Positions 28,558 to 38,600 of a stretch of 38,934 nucleotides of DNA are shown here, in pieces. This DNA comes from a virus. Location of the stretch: the IMG/VR virus record IMGVR_UViG_3300046500_000231, positions 74,070 through 113,003 of that record; one strand, given 5' to 3'. Numbering within the stretch: position 1 is the stretch's first letter; every line of letters starts with the position of its first letter. The translations under genes and the position numbers were made by a program. Below the pieces are notes generated by a model that was not told the DNA's origin, did no database searches, and saw nothing but the letters and a program-made list of their open reading frames with translations.

Positions 28558-31500
28558 CGGAGGCATTCAAGAACAGTAAGAGTCATGACGGTGCCCGTGC
28601 CAGTCGAGCCCGAAATGGTGTGATTGCCCGCGCCCAGATAGCCGCACCAGGTCACCGCACCGCTACCGCTGCCACCGAAGTTGCCATCGATGTTGATATC
28701 GCAGTAGTCGGCGTTGGCGTTACCAATGATCAGGCAGATGCCGCCCCTGGACCCGTAGGTAAATTGCGCGAAGGTGGCGCTCGAGGTCGTCACCATCGTC
28801 GTCACGGCGTTACCGGCGATGCGCAGCGTGTCGATCTGGGCGGTGCCGATGTGGGCGGTCAGAATATTGGCCGACGCGATCTTGGCCGCCGTGATCTGCG
28901 CATCACCGATCTTGGCGTTGTCGATCGAGGCGTCGCCAATGAGCGCGTTGCTGATGATCACGCGCGGCGTGCCATAGACCGCACCGATGGTGAACGGGCG
29001 CACGCTCGAATAGCCCGGCAGCACCACCGAGAAGGTGTCGCTGCGCACAATGAATTCCGAGCGCGGCGCACCGTTGACGACTGTCGAGGCGAGGCCAAAC
29101 CCCGTCACGTAGCCGTTGTTGTCGACCTTGACCGTGTATTGCGCGCTCAGCCCATTGATCGAGCTTGTTTGCTGGCTAATGGTCGTGGTATGGCTGCCAA
29201 CGGTCGTCGTGAGGTTCGTGATCGACGTCGCGTTCGCCTGGTCGCCCGCAACCCGCGCGTTCGTCTCGGTCTGCACGTTCGCGTTGGTCGTGCCCAGCGA
29301 CGCGTTGACGCTATCAATGCGCGTCGAAAGCGCGCTGTCGGCCGCAGCAAGCGCGGTCTGCGCGGTGCTGATTGCCGCCATTGCCGGCTGCACCTGGTTC
29401 ATCGGGCGCCATTCGACGTCCGTGAAATACCAGCGGTTGTTTTCGTCGGTGCCGCTGATGCCGATGTTCGTCCACAGCGTCAACTGGTTCACGCCCGCGG
29501 GCACCGTCACCGAGCCGGAGATACGCGTCCAGGTGGTCGTCGCCGTCTGCGTGGCGGCAGCCAGATAGCTCACCGTGCCCGAGGGCGTGCTGAACTTCGC
29601 GCCGATCTTGAACGCGGCGGCCGCCACGGGCGAGGCGCAGTAGCACTCGAAGTAGTGCTGCTGGCCGGGCGACACGTCCACCGTGCGGCCCGAGAAGAAG
29701 TTGTCCTTCGTGTTCTGCTTGAACACGTTCAGCGACGGCGCGCCCGTGGGCACATCGCTTAGTGCCTTGGATACGACCGTCACCGCGCTCCAGCCCGTCG
29801 TGCCATTGTTCGCCACGGGATTTGCACACAGATTCGTCGCATCAAAGCCGAAGCTCGCGGCAACCGTGTTGATCTGTGTGGCAAGCGCGGAGTCGGCTGC
29901 GGTGCGGGCTGCCGCTTCGGTCTGCACGGCGGCGGTGTTATTGCCCGTGTTGGCCGAAACCGTGTCGATGCGGGTGGAGAGCGCATTGTCCGCGCTCGTG
30001 CGGGCGGTGGCCTCGCTCGTGATGGCCGCAGTGTTGGACGCGGTGCTCGCCACTACCGTGTCGATGCGAGTCGAGAGCGCCCCGTCTGCATTGGCGCGCG
30101 CCGTCTGTTCGGACTGAATCGCCGCGGCGTTGCCGCTGTTGCTCGCCACCACCGTATCGATGCGCGAGGACAGCGAGCCGTCGGCGGCCACGCGCGAGGT
30201 TTGCTCGGTCGTGATCGCCGCCGTGTTCGTGGCAATCGCTGTGTTGAGCACGTCCTTGGCGGTGTTGATGCGCTCGTTGACCGAACCGATGATCGAGGGC
30301 GGCGCGTCCACCAGGTTGATGCGCGTTTGCAGGCCCGGAATGAGCTGGCTGTCCTTGAGCACGCCGTCGGCGATCGCCGCGACGTCCATGTAGGTCGTGC
30401 GGGCGTGAAACTCCTGCGTCGGGATCGTCTCGTCCAGACCGAACGCGTCATACGGGACGATGGTGAAGTAATAGTCCGAGTTGAACATCAGGTTGGTGAG
30501 CAACACTGATGTGTCCGGGCCATCGTAGGCAGGCGTGGTCGAGATTTCGAGGTCGCCCGACCAGCGCAGGAAGATTTGCGCGCCCGCGTAGTCGGTGTCT
30601 TCGGTGTGGTTGAAGTTCACCTGCAGACGGTCAAACGACGAGCTCGTGGTGACCGCCGTCACCTGCGGCGGCGGGTTGTAGGCATCGAGCACCGCCGGGC
30701 TGCCGACATTGTTGAAAATGTCGCGCACGGCAATTTCGAAGGTCAGGCGCCGGTGCGTGCCGTCGGCGACGTTCTTCTCGTAGGTGTAGATATACGAGTT
30801 GTCGGTCGTGTGTTCGGTGCGCAGGAGCTTGCCGTCATGGTCCTTGACGCGCACCTCGTAGTCCTGGAAGTGGGCGTCGCGCGTGCCCGAGTCGGCGCCG
30901 TTGGGCTCGCTGCCGAATTCGAAGCTCGCGGTGGTGGCGTTGTAGTTCCAGAAAACCTTGCAGTCGCGCCCCGCCCAGATGAAGTCCGCGCCCGAGACGT
31001 CGGCGACCTGAATGTTGCCGACATAGCCCACTACCGTGTAGCTCATGGAGGGCGCGTTGTCATACGAGGCGCGCTTGCCCCAGAGGTCGTAGGCGACCAC
31101 TTTGACGACGAGCTTGTCGCCGGCGCTCGCGCCCGCAACCACGTAGCTCGTGGCCGCCTGCACGCTCTGGCGCAGGGTCATCGCCCCGCCATTGACCGAG
31201 ACGTAGACGTCCGCGCCCGCATACGAGCCCACCTGCGGGGTGTTCCACGCCGCGCGCACGTCCGAGAGGATCTGCGTGCCGGCGACGTAGGTTTCCTCAT
31301 ACACGGAGAGCGACTGCACCTGCGAGATCGCCGCGGCTTCGGCCGGCAGCGTCGGGGCGACGAGCGTGGAGGTGACGTCCGCGTAGCTGGAGAGGTCGTA
31401 GACCGCCGGGTTGTATTCGAGCGCGGTGATGTGGCGATTCAGGCTCGAAGTCGCAAGCGTGATCGACTTGATGCGAAACGGCTTCTTGACCTTGGTCGCT

Positions 31501-34250
31501 TCACCGAACATGTAGTTGGTGAACTGCTCGGGCGCGTAGCCGATCGCGTTCTTGAGCGTGATGGTGTCGCTGGTGCCCTCGACCGTCACCACGTCCGCAT
31601 CGGTCACCACGTCCGTGTCAAAGAGCGTGACCATCTGGCCGGCAGCAAAGCCCGTGATATCGTCGACGTAGACGCCATCGGGCACGATCGACAGAATCGC
31701 GGTCTCCTGCCCGCCGGCGGCGCGAATGCGGTTCACGCGCACGGCCGAATTGACGCCGCCTGCGATCTGCACGAAGTTGCCGATCACGCTTTGCACTACG
31801 GGCGTTGCGCGCACGACATAGTTCGTGAGCAGCAGCACCTTGTAGTTCGCGCCCGCGACCATCGTGACGGGCTTGTCGAGCTTGAGCACGCTTGCGGTGG
31901 AGCCCACTTCGAGACGTCCCGACTGCGCCCAGGCCGGCATGTCATGCTGCACCAGCACCACGTCGCCCGGCGTGCAGGCAATCGCCTCCACCGGCGCCTC
32001 GAAATCCACCGTCTGGGTGAGGTAGCGGTTCAGGTTGAGCTGGAACGCGCCTTCCTTGTAGGCGGTGGTGATGTTGTCCACGCCGTAGAGCGTGATAGCC
32101 GAGACGTTTTGCGCATTGCCCGCGAGCGCGAGCGTCGGGTCGGTGACCTTGACCGTGTGGGCGCGGTTGTTGTCCGTCTTGTCGTAATAGGTGACGTCGA
32201 TTTCGGTGGCGCGGTCCTTCTGCCCGAGCCACGTCATCTTGAACGTGTCCTTGATGATGTTGCCCATGCCGAACATCATCACGGGGTCCGCCGGCGCCTC
32301 GGTCGTCACGTAATAGCGCGTGCCGACCTGGATCACCTGAGCGTGGCCCACGCGCAGAATGAGCGCGGAGGCATCCCAGAAATTCATCACCTGATCGAGC
32401 GGGCCGTTCCAGGTGAGGCCAGCCGAGTCGCAATACGCCGCCCACGCATAGATCGAGTCCATGTCCAGGCGTGCGATATCGAGCCCCGCGCCGTAGATCG
32501 GGTTGGTGGCCGCGTCGAGCCAGATCCACGCCGGGTTGGTCGAGGGCAACTGCGCGGTCATGGTCGTGCCGTCGGTGCGGCTGTAGACCGTGATGAGCTT
32601 GCCGCCGTGCTGAAACGACACGCTCGGGATGCCCGAGAGCTGGTCGTCCATCTGCACCCGCAAGGCCAAAAGCGCCGTGTGGTTGTAGGCGACGCCATCG
32701 AAGGTGATTTCGTTCAGGTCCGCGAGAAAGGTGTCGGAGGCCGCGGAGTCGGACGTGTCAGTCGGAAAGGACGTGAGCACGCCGTTGCCCGACGGATCGT
32801 AGGTCTGGATCGCGTAGTTGACGTCGCGGCGCACCCGAATCTCGTATTTGCCGAGCGCGAGTTGCGGCGAGGCGAAGCTGCGGCGCACGGTGGAGCGCAG
32901 GTTGTCGGTGATGTGCAGCGCGGTCGCCGTGCCCGTGTGCTGCACGGTCAGCGAGACGGCGGTGGCATCGCTCATCGAAATTGAGCCCGGCCAGGCCGCG
33001 AGCGGCCGCCCCACGTAGCCGCCGTATTTGTTGTAGGCGTTCGACACATCGGTCGCATCGCCATTGGCACCCGTTTGCGCATCCGACACCGTGAGCCCGC
33101 CGATCACTTCCGTGCCGGTGTAGCCCTCGCGCGAAAACACGGTCGCGCCATTAACGATCGGATAGACGTTGACGGTCTTGTAGGTGCTGGTCGTGGTGGA
33201 GCCCATCGGAATCCAGTCACCGGTGCTGCCAAGCGGGCGGTAGTCCACGTCGAGCGAGACGGAGTTCGCCTTGAAGGCGCCCGATTTCTGATCGACCGTA
33301 TAGAGGCCTGCCGGACAGGTGAAGTCCAGACGGAACTGCTCGACGTCCGAGAGCGTGGAGACCGTGATGTAGTCGCCGTTGGAGGGAAGCTGGACGTTCT
33401 TGCTAACGGGGCTGATTACCTTGCTGAACCAGTCGATCGGCGCTTGCGTGGCGTAGCCCAGGCGCGTTTGCACCGTGACGTTGGCGAATTCGTTGATCGG
33501 ACGATCGTTCAGGCGCACGTCGGAGATCGAGGCAATCGGCCCCTCCCCGGCGTTGATCAACATGTAGAGGAACTGGTTGTTGCCGTTCAAGGCAGCATCC
33601 GAGCCACTCATGTTGTTCTCGGTATACATGCCGATGATGTTGCCGGCCGTGCGAAAGCCGTTGCCGTAGATCACCGGCACGGGCACGCCTTCAGCGCTCG
33701 TGTTCTTGGCCCCGTCCGCCCCGTAGGAGGCGGAATTGGACATGTCCGAGCCCGAATTGGTCGCAGTCGGCGGGGGCAGCAGCGCGTTGACGAGCAGCGA
33801 GCCCGCCACCGTCACGGCAACGGCCACCGCGCCCTGCACGATCGCAGCGCCCGTGGCAGCGGAGACGCCAAGCGTGGCGCCCATTGCTGCGCCGTAGGCG
33901 GCGGCTGCCGCACCTGCTGTCACCACCGAGGCGACCGCCACCGCGATCATGGCGACGATGCGGAAGATGCCCTTGCCGCCACCACCACGCGGGATCGGGC
34001 ACATCACCACGTAGTCGTCGGGCTGCAGGTAGGTCTTGGCGAGCTCAGCCGGCGCGATGATGCCGCCATTGACAGAGATGACGTGATCCTCCAGCGACAG
34101 CACCTTGGGCAGATACGCCGCGAGCGACTTGTTCTTGCGATAGGCCCACTGCTCGACCTCGACCGCGCGAAGCGGCTCAAACGGGTTGGTGACCCGGCGA
34201 GCGGTGACGAACTTCTTGGCGCGGGGCTTACGAGGCTTGGCAGTATTCAT
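28554..34250 (-). CDS. gpJ-like tail tip / host specificity protein
   Basis: Encodes 1898 aa. A hydrophobic, Ala/Gly-rich segment (about residues 95-160) precedes EGVPVPVIYGNGFRTAGNII near 190-210 and the LNDRPI region that match the lambda gpJ core. Fibronectin-type strands follow (about 1000-1280), then about four SRIDTV...AAIQTEQTAR coiled-coil repeats, a carbohydrate-binding-like beta domain and a Gly-rich end. It forms the central tail tip and contacts the receptor. The ATG at 34250 overlaps the NlpC/P60 gene by 23 nt; a TTG start at 34292 is less likely. Confidence 0.9.
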   Translation of the reverse strand: MNTAKPRKPRAKKFVTARRVTNPFEPLRAVEVEQWAYRKNKSLAAYLPKVLSLEDHVISVNGGIIAPAELAKTYLQPDDYVVMCPIPRGGGGKGIFRIVAMIAVAVASVVTAGAAAAAYGAAMGATLGVSAATGAAIVQGAVAVAVTVAGSLLVNALLPPPTATNSGSDMSNSASYGADGAKNTSAEGVPVPVIYGNGFRTAGNIIGMYTENNMSGSDAALNGNNQFLYMLINAGEGPIASISDVRLNDRPINEFANVTVQTRLGYATQAPIDWFSKVISPVSKNVQLPSNGDYITVSTLSDVEQFRLDFTCPAGLYTVDQKSGAFKANSVSLDVDYRPLGSTGDWIPMGSTTTSTYKTVNVYPIVNGATVFSREGYTGTEVIGGLTVSDAQTGANGDATDVSNAYNKYGGYVGRPLAAWPGSISMSDATAVSLTVQHTGTATALHITDNLRSTVRRSFASPQLALGKYEIRVRRDVNYAIQTYDPSGNGVLTSFPTDTSDSAASDTFLADLNEITFDGVAYNHTALLALRVQMDDQLSGIPSVSFQHGGKLITVYSRTDGTTMTAQLPSTNPAWIWLDAATNPIYGAGLDIARLDMDSIYAWAAYCDSAGLTWNGPLDQVMNFWDASALILRVGHAQVIQVGTRYYVTTEAPADPVMMFGMGNIIKDTFKMTWLGQKDRATEIDVTYYDKTDNNRAHTVKVTDPTLALAGNAQNVSAITLYGVDNITTAYKEGAFQLNLNRYLTQTVDFEAPVEAIACTPGDVVLVQHDMPAWAQSGRLEVGSTASVLKLDKPVTMVAGANYKVLLLTNYVVRATPVVQSVIGNFVQIAGGVNSAVRVNRIRAAGGQETAILSIVPDGVYVDDITGFAAGQMVTLFDTDVVTDADVVTVEGTSDTITLKNAIGYAPEQFTNYMFGEATKVKKPFRIKSITLATSSLNRHITALEYNPAVYDLSSYADVTSTLVAPTLPAEAAAISQVQSLSVYEETYVAGTQILSDVRAAWNTPQVGSYAGADVYVSVNGGAMTLRQSVQAATSYVVAGASAGDKLVVKVVAYDLWGKRASYDNAPSMSYTVVGYVGNIQVADVSGADFIWAGRDCKVFWNYNATTASFEFGSEPNGADSGTRDAHFQDYEVRVKDHDGKLLRTEHTTDNSYIYTYEKNVADGTHRRLTFEIAVRDIFNNVGSPAVLDAYNPPPQVTAVTTSSSFDRLQVNFNHTEDTDYAGAQIFLRWSGDLEISTTPAYDGPDTSVLLTNLMFNSDYYFTIVPYDAFGLDETIPTQEFHARTTYMDVAAIADGVLKDSQLIPGLQTRINLVDAPPSIIGSVNERINTAKDVLNTAIATNTAAITTEQTSRVAADGSLSSRIDTVVASNSGNAAAIQSEQTARANADGALSTRIDTVVASTASNTAAITSEATARTSADNALSTRIDTVSANTGNNTAAVQTEAAARTAADSALATQINTVAASFGFDATNLCANPVANNGTTGWSAVTVVSKALSDVPTGAPSLNVFKQNTKDNFFSGRTVDVSPGQQHYFECYCASPVAAAAFKIGAKFSTPSGTVSYLAAATQTATTTWTRISGSVTVPAGVNQLTLWTNIGISGTDENNRWYFTDVEWRPMNQVQPAMAAISTAQTALAAADSALSTRIDSVNASLGTTNANVQTETNARVAGDQANATSITNLTTTVGSHTTTISQQTSSINGLSAQYTVKVDNNGYVTGFGLASTVVNGAPRSEFIVRSDTFSVVLPGYSSVRPFTIGAVYGTPRVIISNALIGDASIDNAKIGDAQITAAKIASANILTAHIGTAQIDTLRIAGNAVTTMVTTSSATFAQFTYGSRGGICLIIGNANADYCDINIDGNFGGSGSGAVTWCGYLGAGNHTISGSTGTGTVMTLTVLECLR

Positions 34251-34608
34251 AAAATCCGACGATCCGTTGCTTCCAGTGGTCGAGACGCTCAATCACCACA
34301 CCCCCGGATTGCTCCCAGGTGTGAATAAAGCGAGAGTCAGGAATGACTATCCCGCAGTGCGCAATAAAGCGCCCTGTCTTGAACATGACGAGCGTGCCCT
34401 CCTTGGGGTGCTCGATGCGCTTCCAGAACTCACGCGAACCCACCATCAGCGCGTGAATCATCCCCGCATCTTCCGGCGCCCCGTAGTCGGGTGGCGTCAC
34501 ACCCGTATCGCGCGCGATGATGTAGCGGCACAGGCCATAACAGTCGAAACTGTCAGGGCCGCGGCCGCCGCGCTCGAAGGGAATGCCGATCAGTTCAGTG
34601 TTCGTCAT
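34228..34608 (-). CDS. NlpC/P60 tail tip peptidase (gpK-like)
   Basis: Encodes 126 aa. Catalytic C23 lies in FDCYGLCRY and H84 in FIAHCGIVI, with H96 as third-residue candidate. Such enzymes sit in the tail tip between gpL and gpJ genes and cut peptidoglycan cross-links during DNA entry. Unlike lambda gpK there is no N-terminal JAB domain. No separate gpI-like gene is seen between it and gpJ. The operator-like site at 34616 ends 8 bases before the ATG and there is no clear ribosome site. Confidence 0.85.
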   Translation of the reverse strand: MTNTELIGIPFERGGRGPDSFDCYGLCRYIIARDTGVTPPDYGAPEDAGMIHALMVGSREFWKRIEHPKEGTLVMFKTGRFIAHCGIVIPDSRFIHTWEQSGGVVIERLDHWKQRIVGFYEYCQAS

Positions 34609-34615
34609 GGTGGAT

Positions 34616-34629
34616 AGTCAGAATTGCCT
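34616..34629. promoter_or_regulatory. Operator-like site 13 (AGTCA-GAAT-TGCCT)
   Basis: One arm base differs from the perfect palindrome. On the minus strand TATCCA takes the -10 place, but this would put the transcription start at or past the ATG at 34608. The site may bind protein without being a promoter, for example as a roadblock. Confidence 0.5.
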
Positions 34630-34635
34630 GTTATT

Positions 34636-35271
34636 CTACCTATAAACGCTGCCCGAAGGAACCAGATTGGGCATGCCGCCGAAGTTCACCACGTTCGCGT
34701 GCGCGCGGCACCCGAGCGTGCCGTCGAGTGTGTGGTCGCACGACTTGAGCGCGCCCGTATAGCGGCAGGTGTTCACGTCCTTGTAGACCCAGGGGCAGAA
34801 GTCGCGGCGCTGGATGCGCTTGGGGAATTGCTTGGTGAGCGCGTTCTCGGCGCCCAGGGTAAAAGCCACCTGGTAGTTGGTGGCCGAGGCCGACACCACC
34901 TGGAAATATTCCGTCACCTCCGGCTCGCCGTTCAGGTTGTTCGAGGCGATCACTGACACCTGCACATTGAAGCCCACGCCGCCCGCATACTGCTCCATCT
35001 TCGAGAGCACTTCCTGCGAGTAGTCGAAAAACGAAAGCTGGATCTGCGGCGACTCGCCCGAGCTTGATTGCAACTCCAGCGAAAACTGCACCGCCACGTA
35101 GTTGTGCCCACCCACCACCACGTCTTCGGTGTTGTTCACATAGCGCAGCGTCTCGATGATGGCGCCCGTGGTCGGGTCCGGCACGTCGATAGCGAGCAGC
35201 GCCAGGTAGGCGACGTCCGAGGCGATGCGGTTTTTCTCGATGACTGAGGCGATCGAAATCTTGTTGCTCAT
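34636..35271 (-). CDS. gpL-like minor tail protein with four cysteines
   Basis: Encodes 211 aa. An N-terminal beta domain is followed by cysteines at 159, 169, 178 and 188 (FCPWVYKD, TCRYTG, SCDHTLDG, GCRAHAN) ending in NFGGMPNLVP. The four-Cys C-terminus is a known feature of lambda gpL, where it binds an iron-sulfur cluster. AGGAGG lies before the ATG. Part of the tail tip between gpM-like and peptidase genes. Confidence 0.85.
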   Translation of the reverse strand: MSNKISIASVIEKNRIASDVAYLALLAIDVPDPTTGAIIETLRYVNNTEDVVVGGHNYVAVQFSLELQSSSGESPQIQLSFFDYSQEVLSKMEQYAGGVGFNVQVSVIASNNLNGEPEVTEYFQVVSASATNYQVAFTLGAENALTKQFPKRIQRRDFCPWVYKDVNTCRYTGALKSCDHTLDGTLGCRAHANVVNFGGMPNLVPSGSVYR

Positions 35272-35637
35272 TTAAGCCTCCTGCACTTTGAAGCTGACGT
35301 CGTAGCGGCGCGTGGCGCCCGCACCCGAATAGGTGAAGGCGAGCTTGGTGTCGGTCGTAAAGCGCACCGCGATCACCGCGCCGTCAGTGGGGTTGGTCCA
35401 GTTGAAAATCACGCTGCCGCCATAGACCGAATCGAAAAACGCCTGCAGCGCGGTCTTCTGGGTTTCGGTCAGGCTCGTGAAGCCCGACGAGAAGGTCTTG
35501 CGCGGGCGGCGCGTGTGGCGCGGGCGCGTGGCGACGTAGCCGCCCTCCATCGAGGAGGCGAGCGCCTGGTTTTCCTGCTCGACCCCGTATTTGCTGGAGT
35601 CTTGCAGGTCCATGTAGGGCATGGAGGTGTAGCTCAT
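35272..35637 (-). CDS. gpM-like minor tail protein
   Basis: Encodes 121 aa. Beta-rich with a central helix (TSLTETQKTALQAFFDSVYG) and a strand pair (SVIFNWTNPTDGAVIAVRFT) that match small minor tail proteins placed between tape measure and gpL in lambda-like phages. AAGGAG precedes the ATG at 35637. It ends one base before the gpL-like start. Confidence 0.8.
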   Translation of the reverse strand: MSYTSMPYMDLQDSSKYGVEQENQALASSMEGGYVATRPRHTRRPRKTFSSGFTSLTETQKTALQAFFDSVYGGSVIFNWTNPTDGAVIAVRFTTDTKLAFTYSGAGATRRYDVSFKVQEA

Positions 35638-35649
35638 GCGTGTGCTCCT

Positions 35650-38600
35650 TTATTTCATTGCGCTTTTCATACCGTCGCGGAAGTTGCCGGGGCTTTGAGC
35701 CGCGGTCAGCACCACGTCGAGAATCAGTTGCTTGCCATCAAAGCGCGGGCCGTTTTGCTGCGCGCCCACAGACTGGCCGGTCTGGTTGATGACGTTCACG
35801 GTCACGGCGGGTGCGGCCCCGCTGCTCGCGTTTGCGTTGTTGCCCGAGTTGCCCTGTGTTTTGAGCGTGACAGGGATCGAGCGCCCGTCGGGCAGCGGCA
35901 CGTAGGCTTCGGCCATCGAGCCTTCGCCGTAGAGCGCAAGCTGCGGGCTGTTGGCGATGCCGCCGTTGGCGTATTTGCGAAGCTGAGCGACGCCGCGGCT
36001 AGTCATGATCCCGCCGTTAGCGAAGGCGCCCAGGCCCATGCCGGCGCTCGTGCCAAAGAGCGCGCCCGAGCCTTCGATGGAGGCGGAGTTCGGCATCGTG
36101 AAGCTGTAGCCGCCGGCGCTGCCCGCGTTTGAGGCGCTAAAGAGCCCACCGATTGCGCCGCCGATGCCCGAGGAGCCGCTGCCGCCCGCGACCTGAGCGA
36201 GCGCCGATGCGGCAGCCATTGCGGCGTTAGCGAGCGTGCCGAGGGAGCTGGTGGTCGCGCCCTGCACGCTGCCCTGTGTGACCATCTGCGCGACTTGATT
36301 GCTCATCGCCTGGGTGGTCTGTTGCACGCCCTGGGTCTGAAGCGCGCTGAAGCTGTATTTGAGGGCGTTGGCGTTGGTGTCGAGCCCCATCAGCGCGTCC
36401 TCGCCCGTCGCAGCGGCAGCGTTGACCGCGCCGGTGCCGGAGGCTGTCGACGCGTTCGGGAAGACGAGCTTGTTGATGCCGCTCGTGAGCGCGTCCAGGC
36501 CGTTCTTGAGCGGCGTGGAGAAGCTCTCCTGCAGCTTGATCTTGAGCACGTCGAGCGCCATGCTTTCGGCGAGCTTGCCCAGGTGGAAGTTGCCCGTCTG
36601 CACAAACTCCATCATCGCGTCGATGACGCTATTGGCCCAAGAGGCTTCGGCCTGCTTCATCTCCTCGAGCGTGTCGTTCCAGTTGCGAACGAGCGCATCC
36701 ATCGGCGTTTCCAGGATGCGCTGGCGCTGCGCGGCGACCACCTGGAGGTGCTGGTTGAACTGCTGCTCGGCCTGAAGCTCAAGGTCGATACCTTGCTGGT
36801 AGCGCTTGGCCTTCTCCTGCGGGTCCGTCTCGGCATCCACGGCCGCCGCGTTCGACTCGCGCAGCGCGCGCATGTCGAGGTTGTATTGGTCGAGATCCTT
36901 GCTGTTCTTCGCGTCGAACTCGGCGGTGGCGCGCTGGCTTGCGAACGGCAAGAGACCCTGCATCGTCTTGTCGTCGCTCTCCTTAAAGCTCGAGGTGAAG
37001 TTCAGGAGGTCCGCGCCGGCGCGGTTGGCGAGCGCCTCGTTCTTGCGCTTGTTCCATTCTTCCCAGCCCTTGGCGCCCTTGCCCAGCCGTTCTTCGGCGC
37101 GCGCAAGCTCACGCTCCAGCGCCCGCATTTCACGGGTCTGTTTGGCCGCGCCGTTCTCGGTGGCGTTCTCCTGCGCCGCCTGCAGGTCGTTCTCGGTGGA
37201 GGCGAGGCGCTCGTTCACAAAGACGATGGCCTTTTTCTGCTCCTCGAGCTCCTTGTTCTTGGCAATCAGGTCGATCGCCGCCTTCACCTGCGCGTTGCTC
37301 GTGTCGAGCGACCCGTCGGCGTTCTTGAACTGGCGGTTGCGCGGATCGTGCGCCTTGTCGAAGTCGCCGCCCTTCCACTTCGCGGTGAATTCAGCCAGTG
37401 CGTCGGCGCGCAGTGCGTCCGCACCCTTGGGGTTGCGCGTGAGCAGCGCACCGAGGTCAGAACCCACGACGCCGTTCTTGGCCTTCAACTGCTCCATGAA
37501 CTTGACAAACGGGTCTTCGAACTCGCGCGTCTTGTGCCCGCCGTTGGCAATCGCGTTCTTGATCGACGCGTCCGAGTCGCCCAGTGCCGGAATGTTGATC
37601 GGCGGCGTTGCGTCCGTGGGCTTGAGCGGTCCCATGAGCGCGCCGTTACCCTTGACCGACACGCCTGCCGCGAAGTCGGCTTCACGCTTGCGCGCGCCTT
37701 CCTTGACGTCTTCCCAGCCTGCGTCCGTGCCGCCCGTAAAGGCTTTCTTGACGCCATCCCACCACGAGCCGTTCTGGTTGACCTTCGCGTGAATCTTGCC
37801 CTTGTCGGCATCGCTCCCGCCCGCGGCTTCACCTGCCACCATCTGGCCCGCGACACCCTTCCACTGCGACGGGTCAAACTTCCAGCTCGCAATGTCGGAG
37901 AACACCCGCTTCATCTGCGTCCAGAAGTTGCCGGCGTTCAGCAGGATCGAGTCGAACCAATGGACGAACCAGTCGGAGACCGTGTGGCCGCCTACCTCAA
38001 GACTCCCCACGAGCTTTGCCAGATCCCATGCGACGATTAGCAGACCGACGAAGGGAATGGCACGCATGAACAAGGCGCCCGCACCGGCAACGAAGCCGCC
38101 AATCGTGCCCAGAAGTCCCGTGAATGCACCGCCCGCGGTGGCCGCGGTGGTGACGGCTGCGCCCGAAAAGAGACCGAAGCCCGTGACAAGCCCGCGCAGT
38201 GCCGCGCCGATGGTGCCAATCAAGCCCGTGCCGAGAAAGCCGCGCAGCGCGAGCGACAAGCCGCCGATGGCCGCCCCGATCGTGGTGATCTTGGTGAGCA
38301 TCGGGTTTTCACGTGCGAAGGCCGCGGCCTGGAGCGCGAAGTCGCGCAAGCCCTGCAGGAGCTTGGTGACTTCCGGCAACACCGACTGGCCGATGGCGAT
38401 ACCCAGATCCTTCACCGATGCCTTGAACGTATCGACAGACGTCCCGTAGGTCTGCATCAGGTCGGCGGAGACGCCGTTGACGTCCTTGCCCTGCTTGGTG
38501 AATTCGCGCTGTTCGTTGATGCGACGGGCCGAAGCCGGGTCCGCGGCCTGCGCCATTGCAGAAGCGGCGGTCGTCTGGATGCCGAGCGCGGCGAGGAGCT

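Noticed and set aside
30576-32984. Open plus-strand frame of 802 codons opposite the gpJ-like gene
   Set aside because: Composition (Arg, His, Val) is that of an antisense shadow of a GC-rich gene; no domain is visible.
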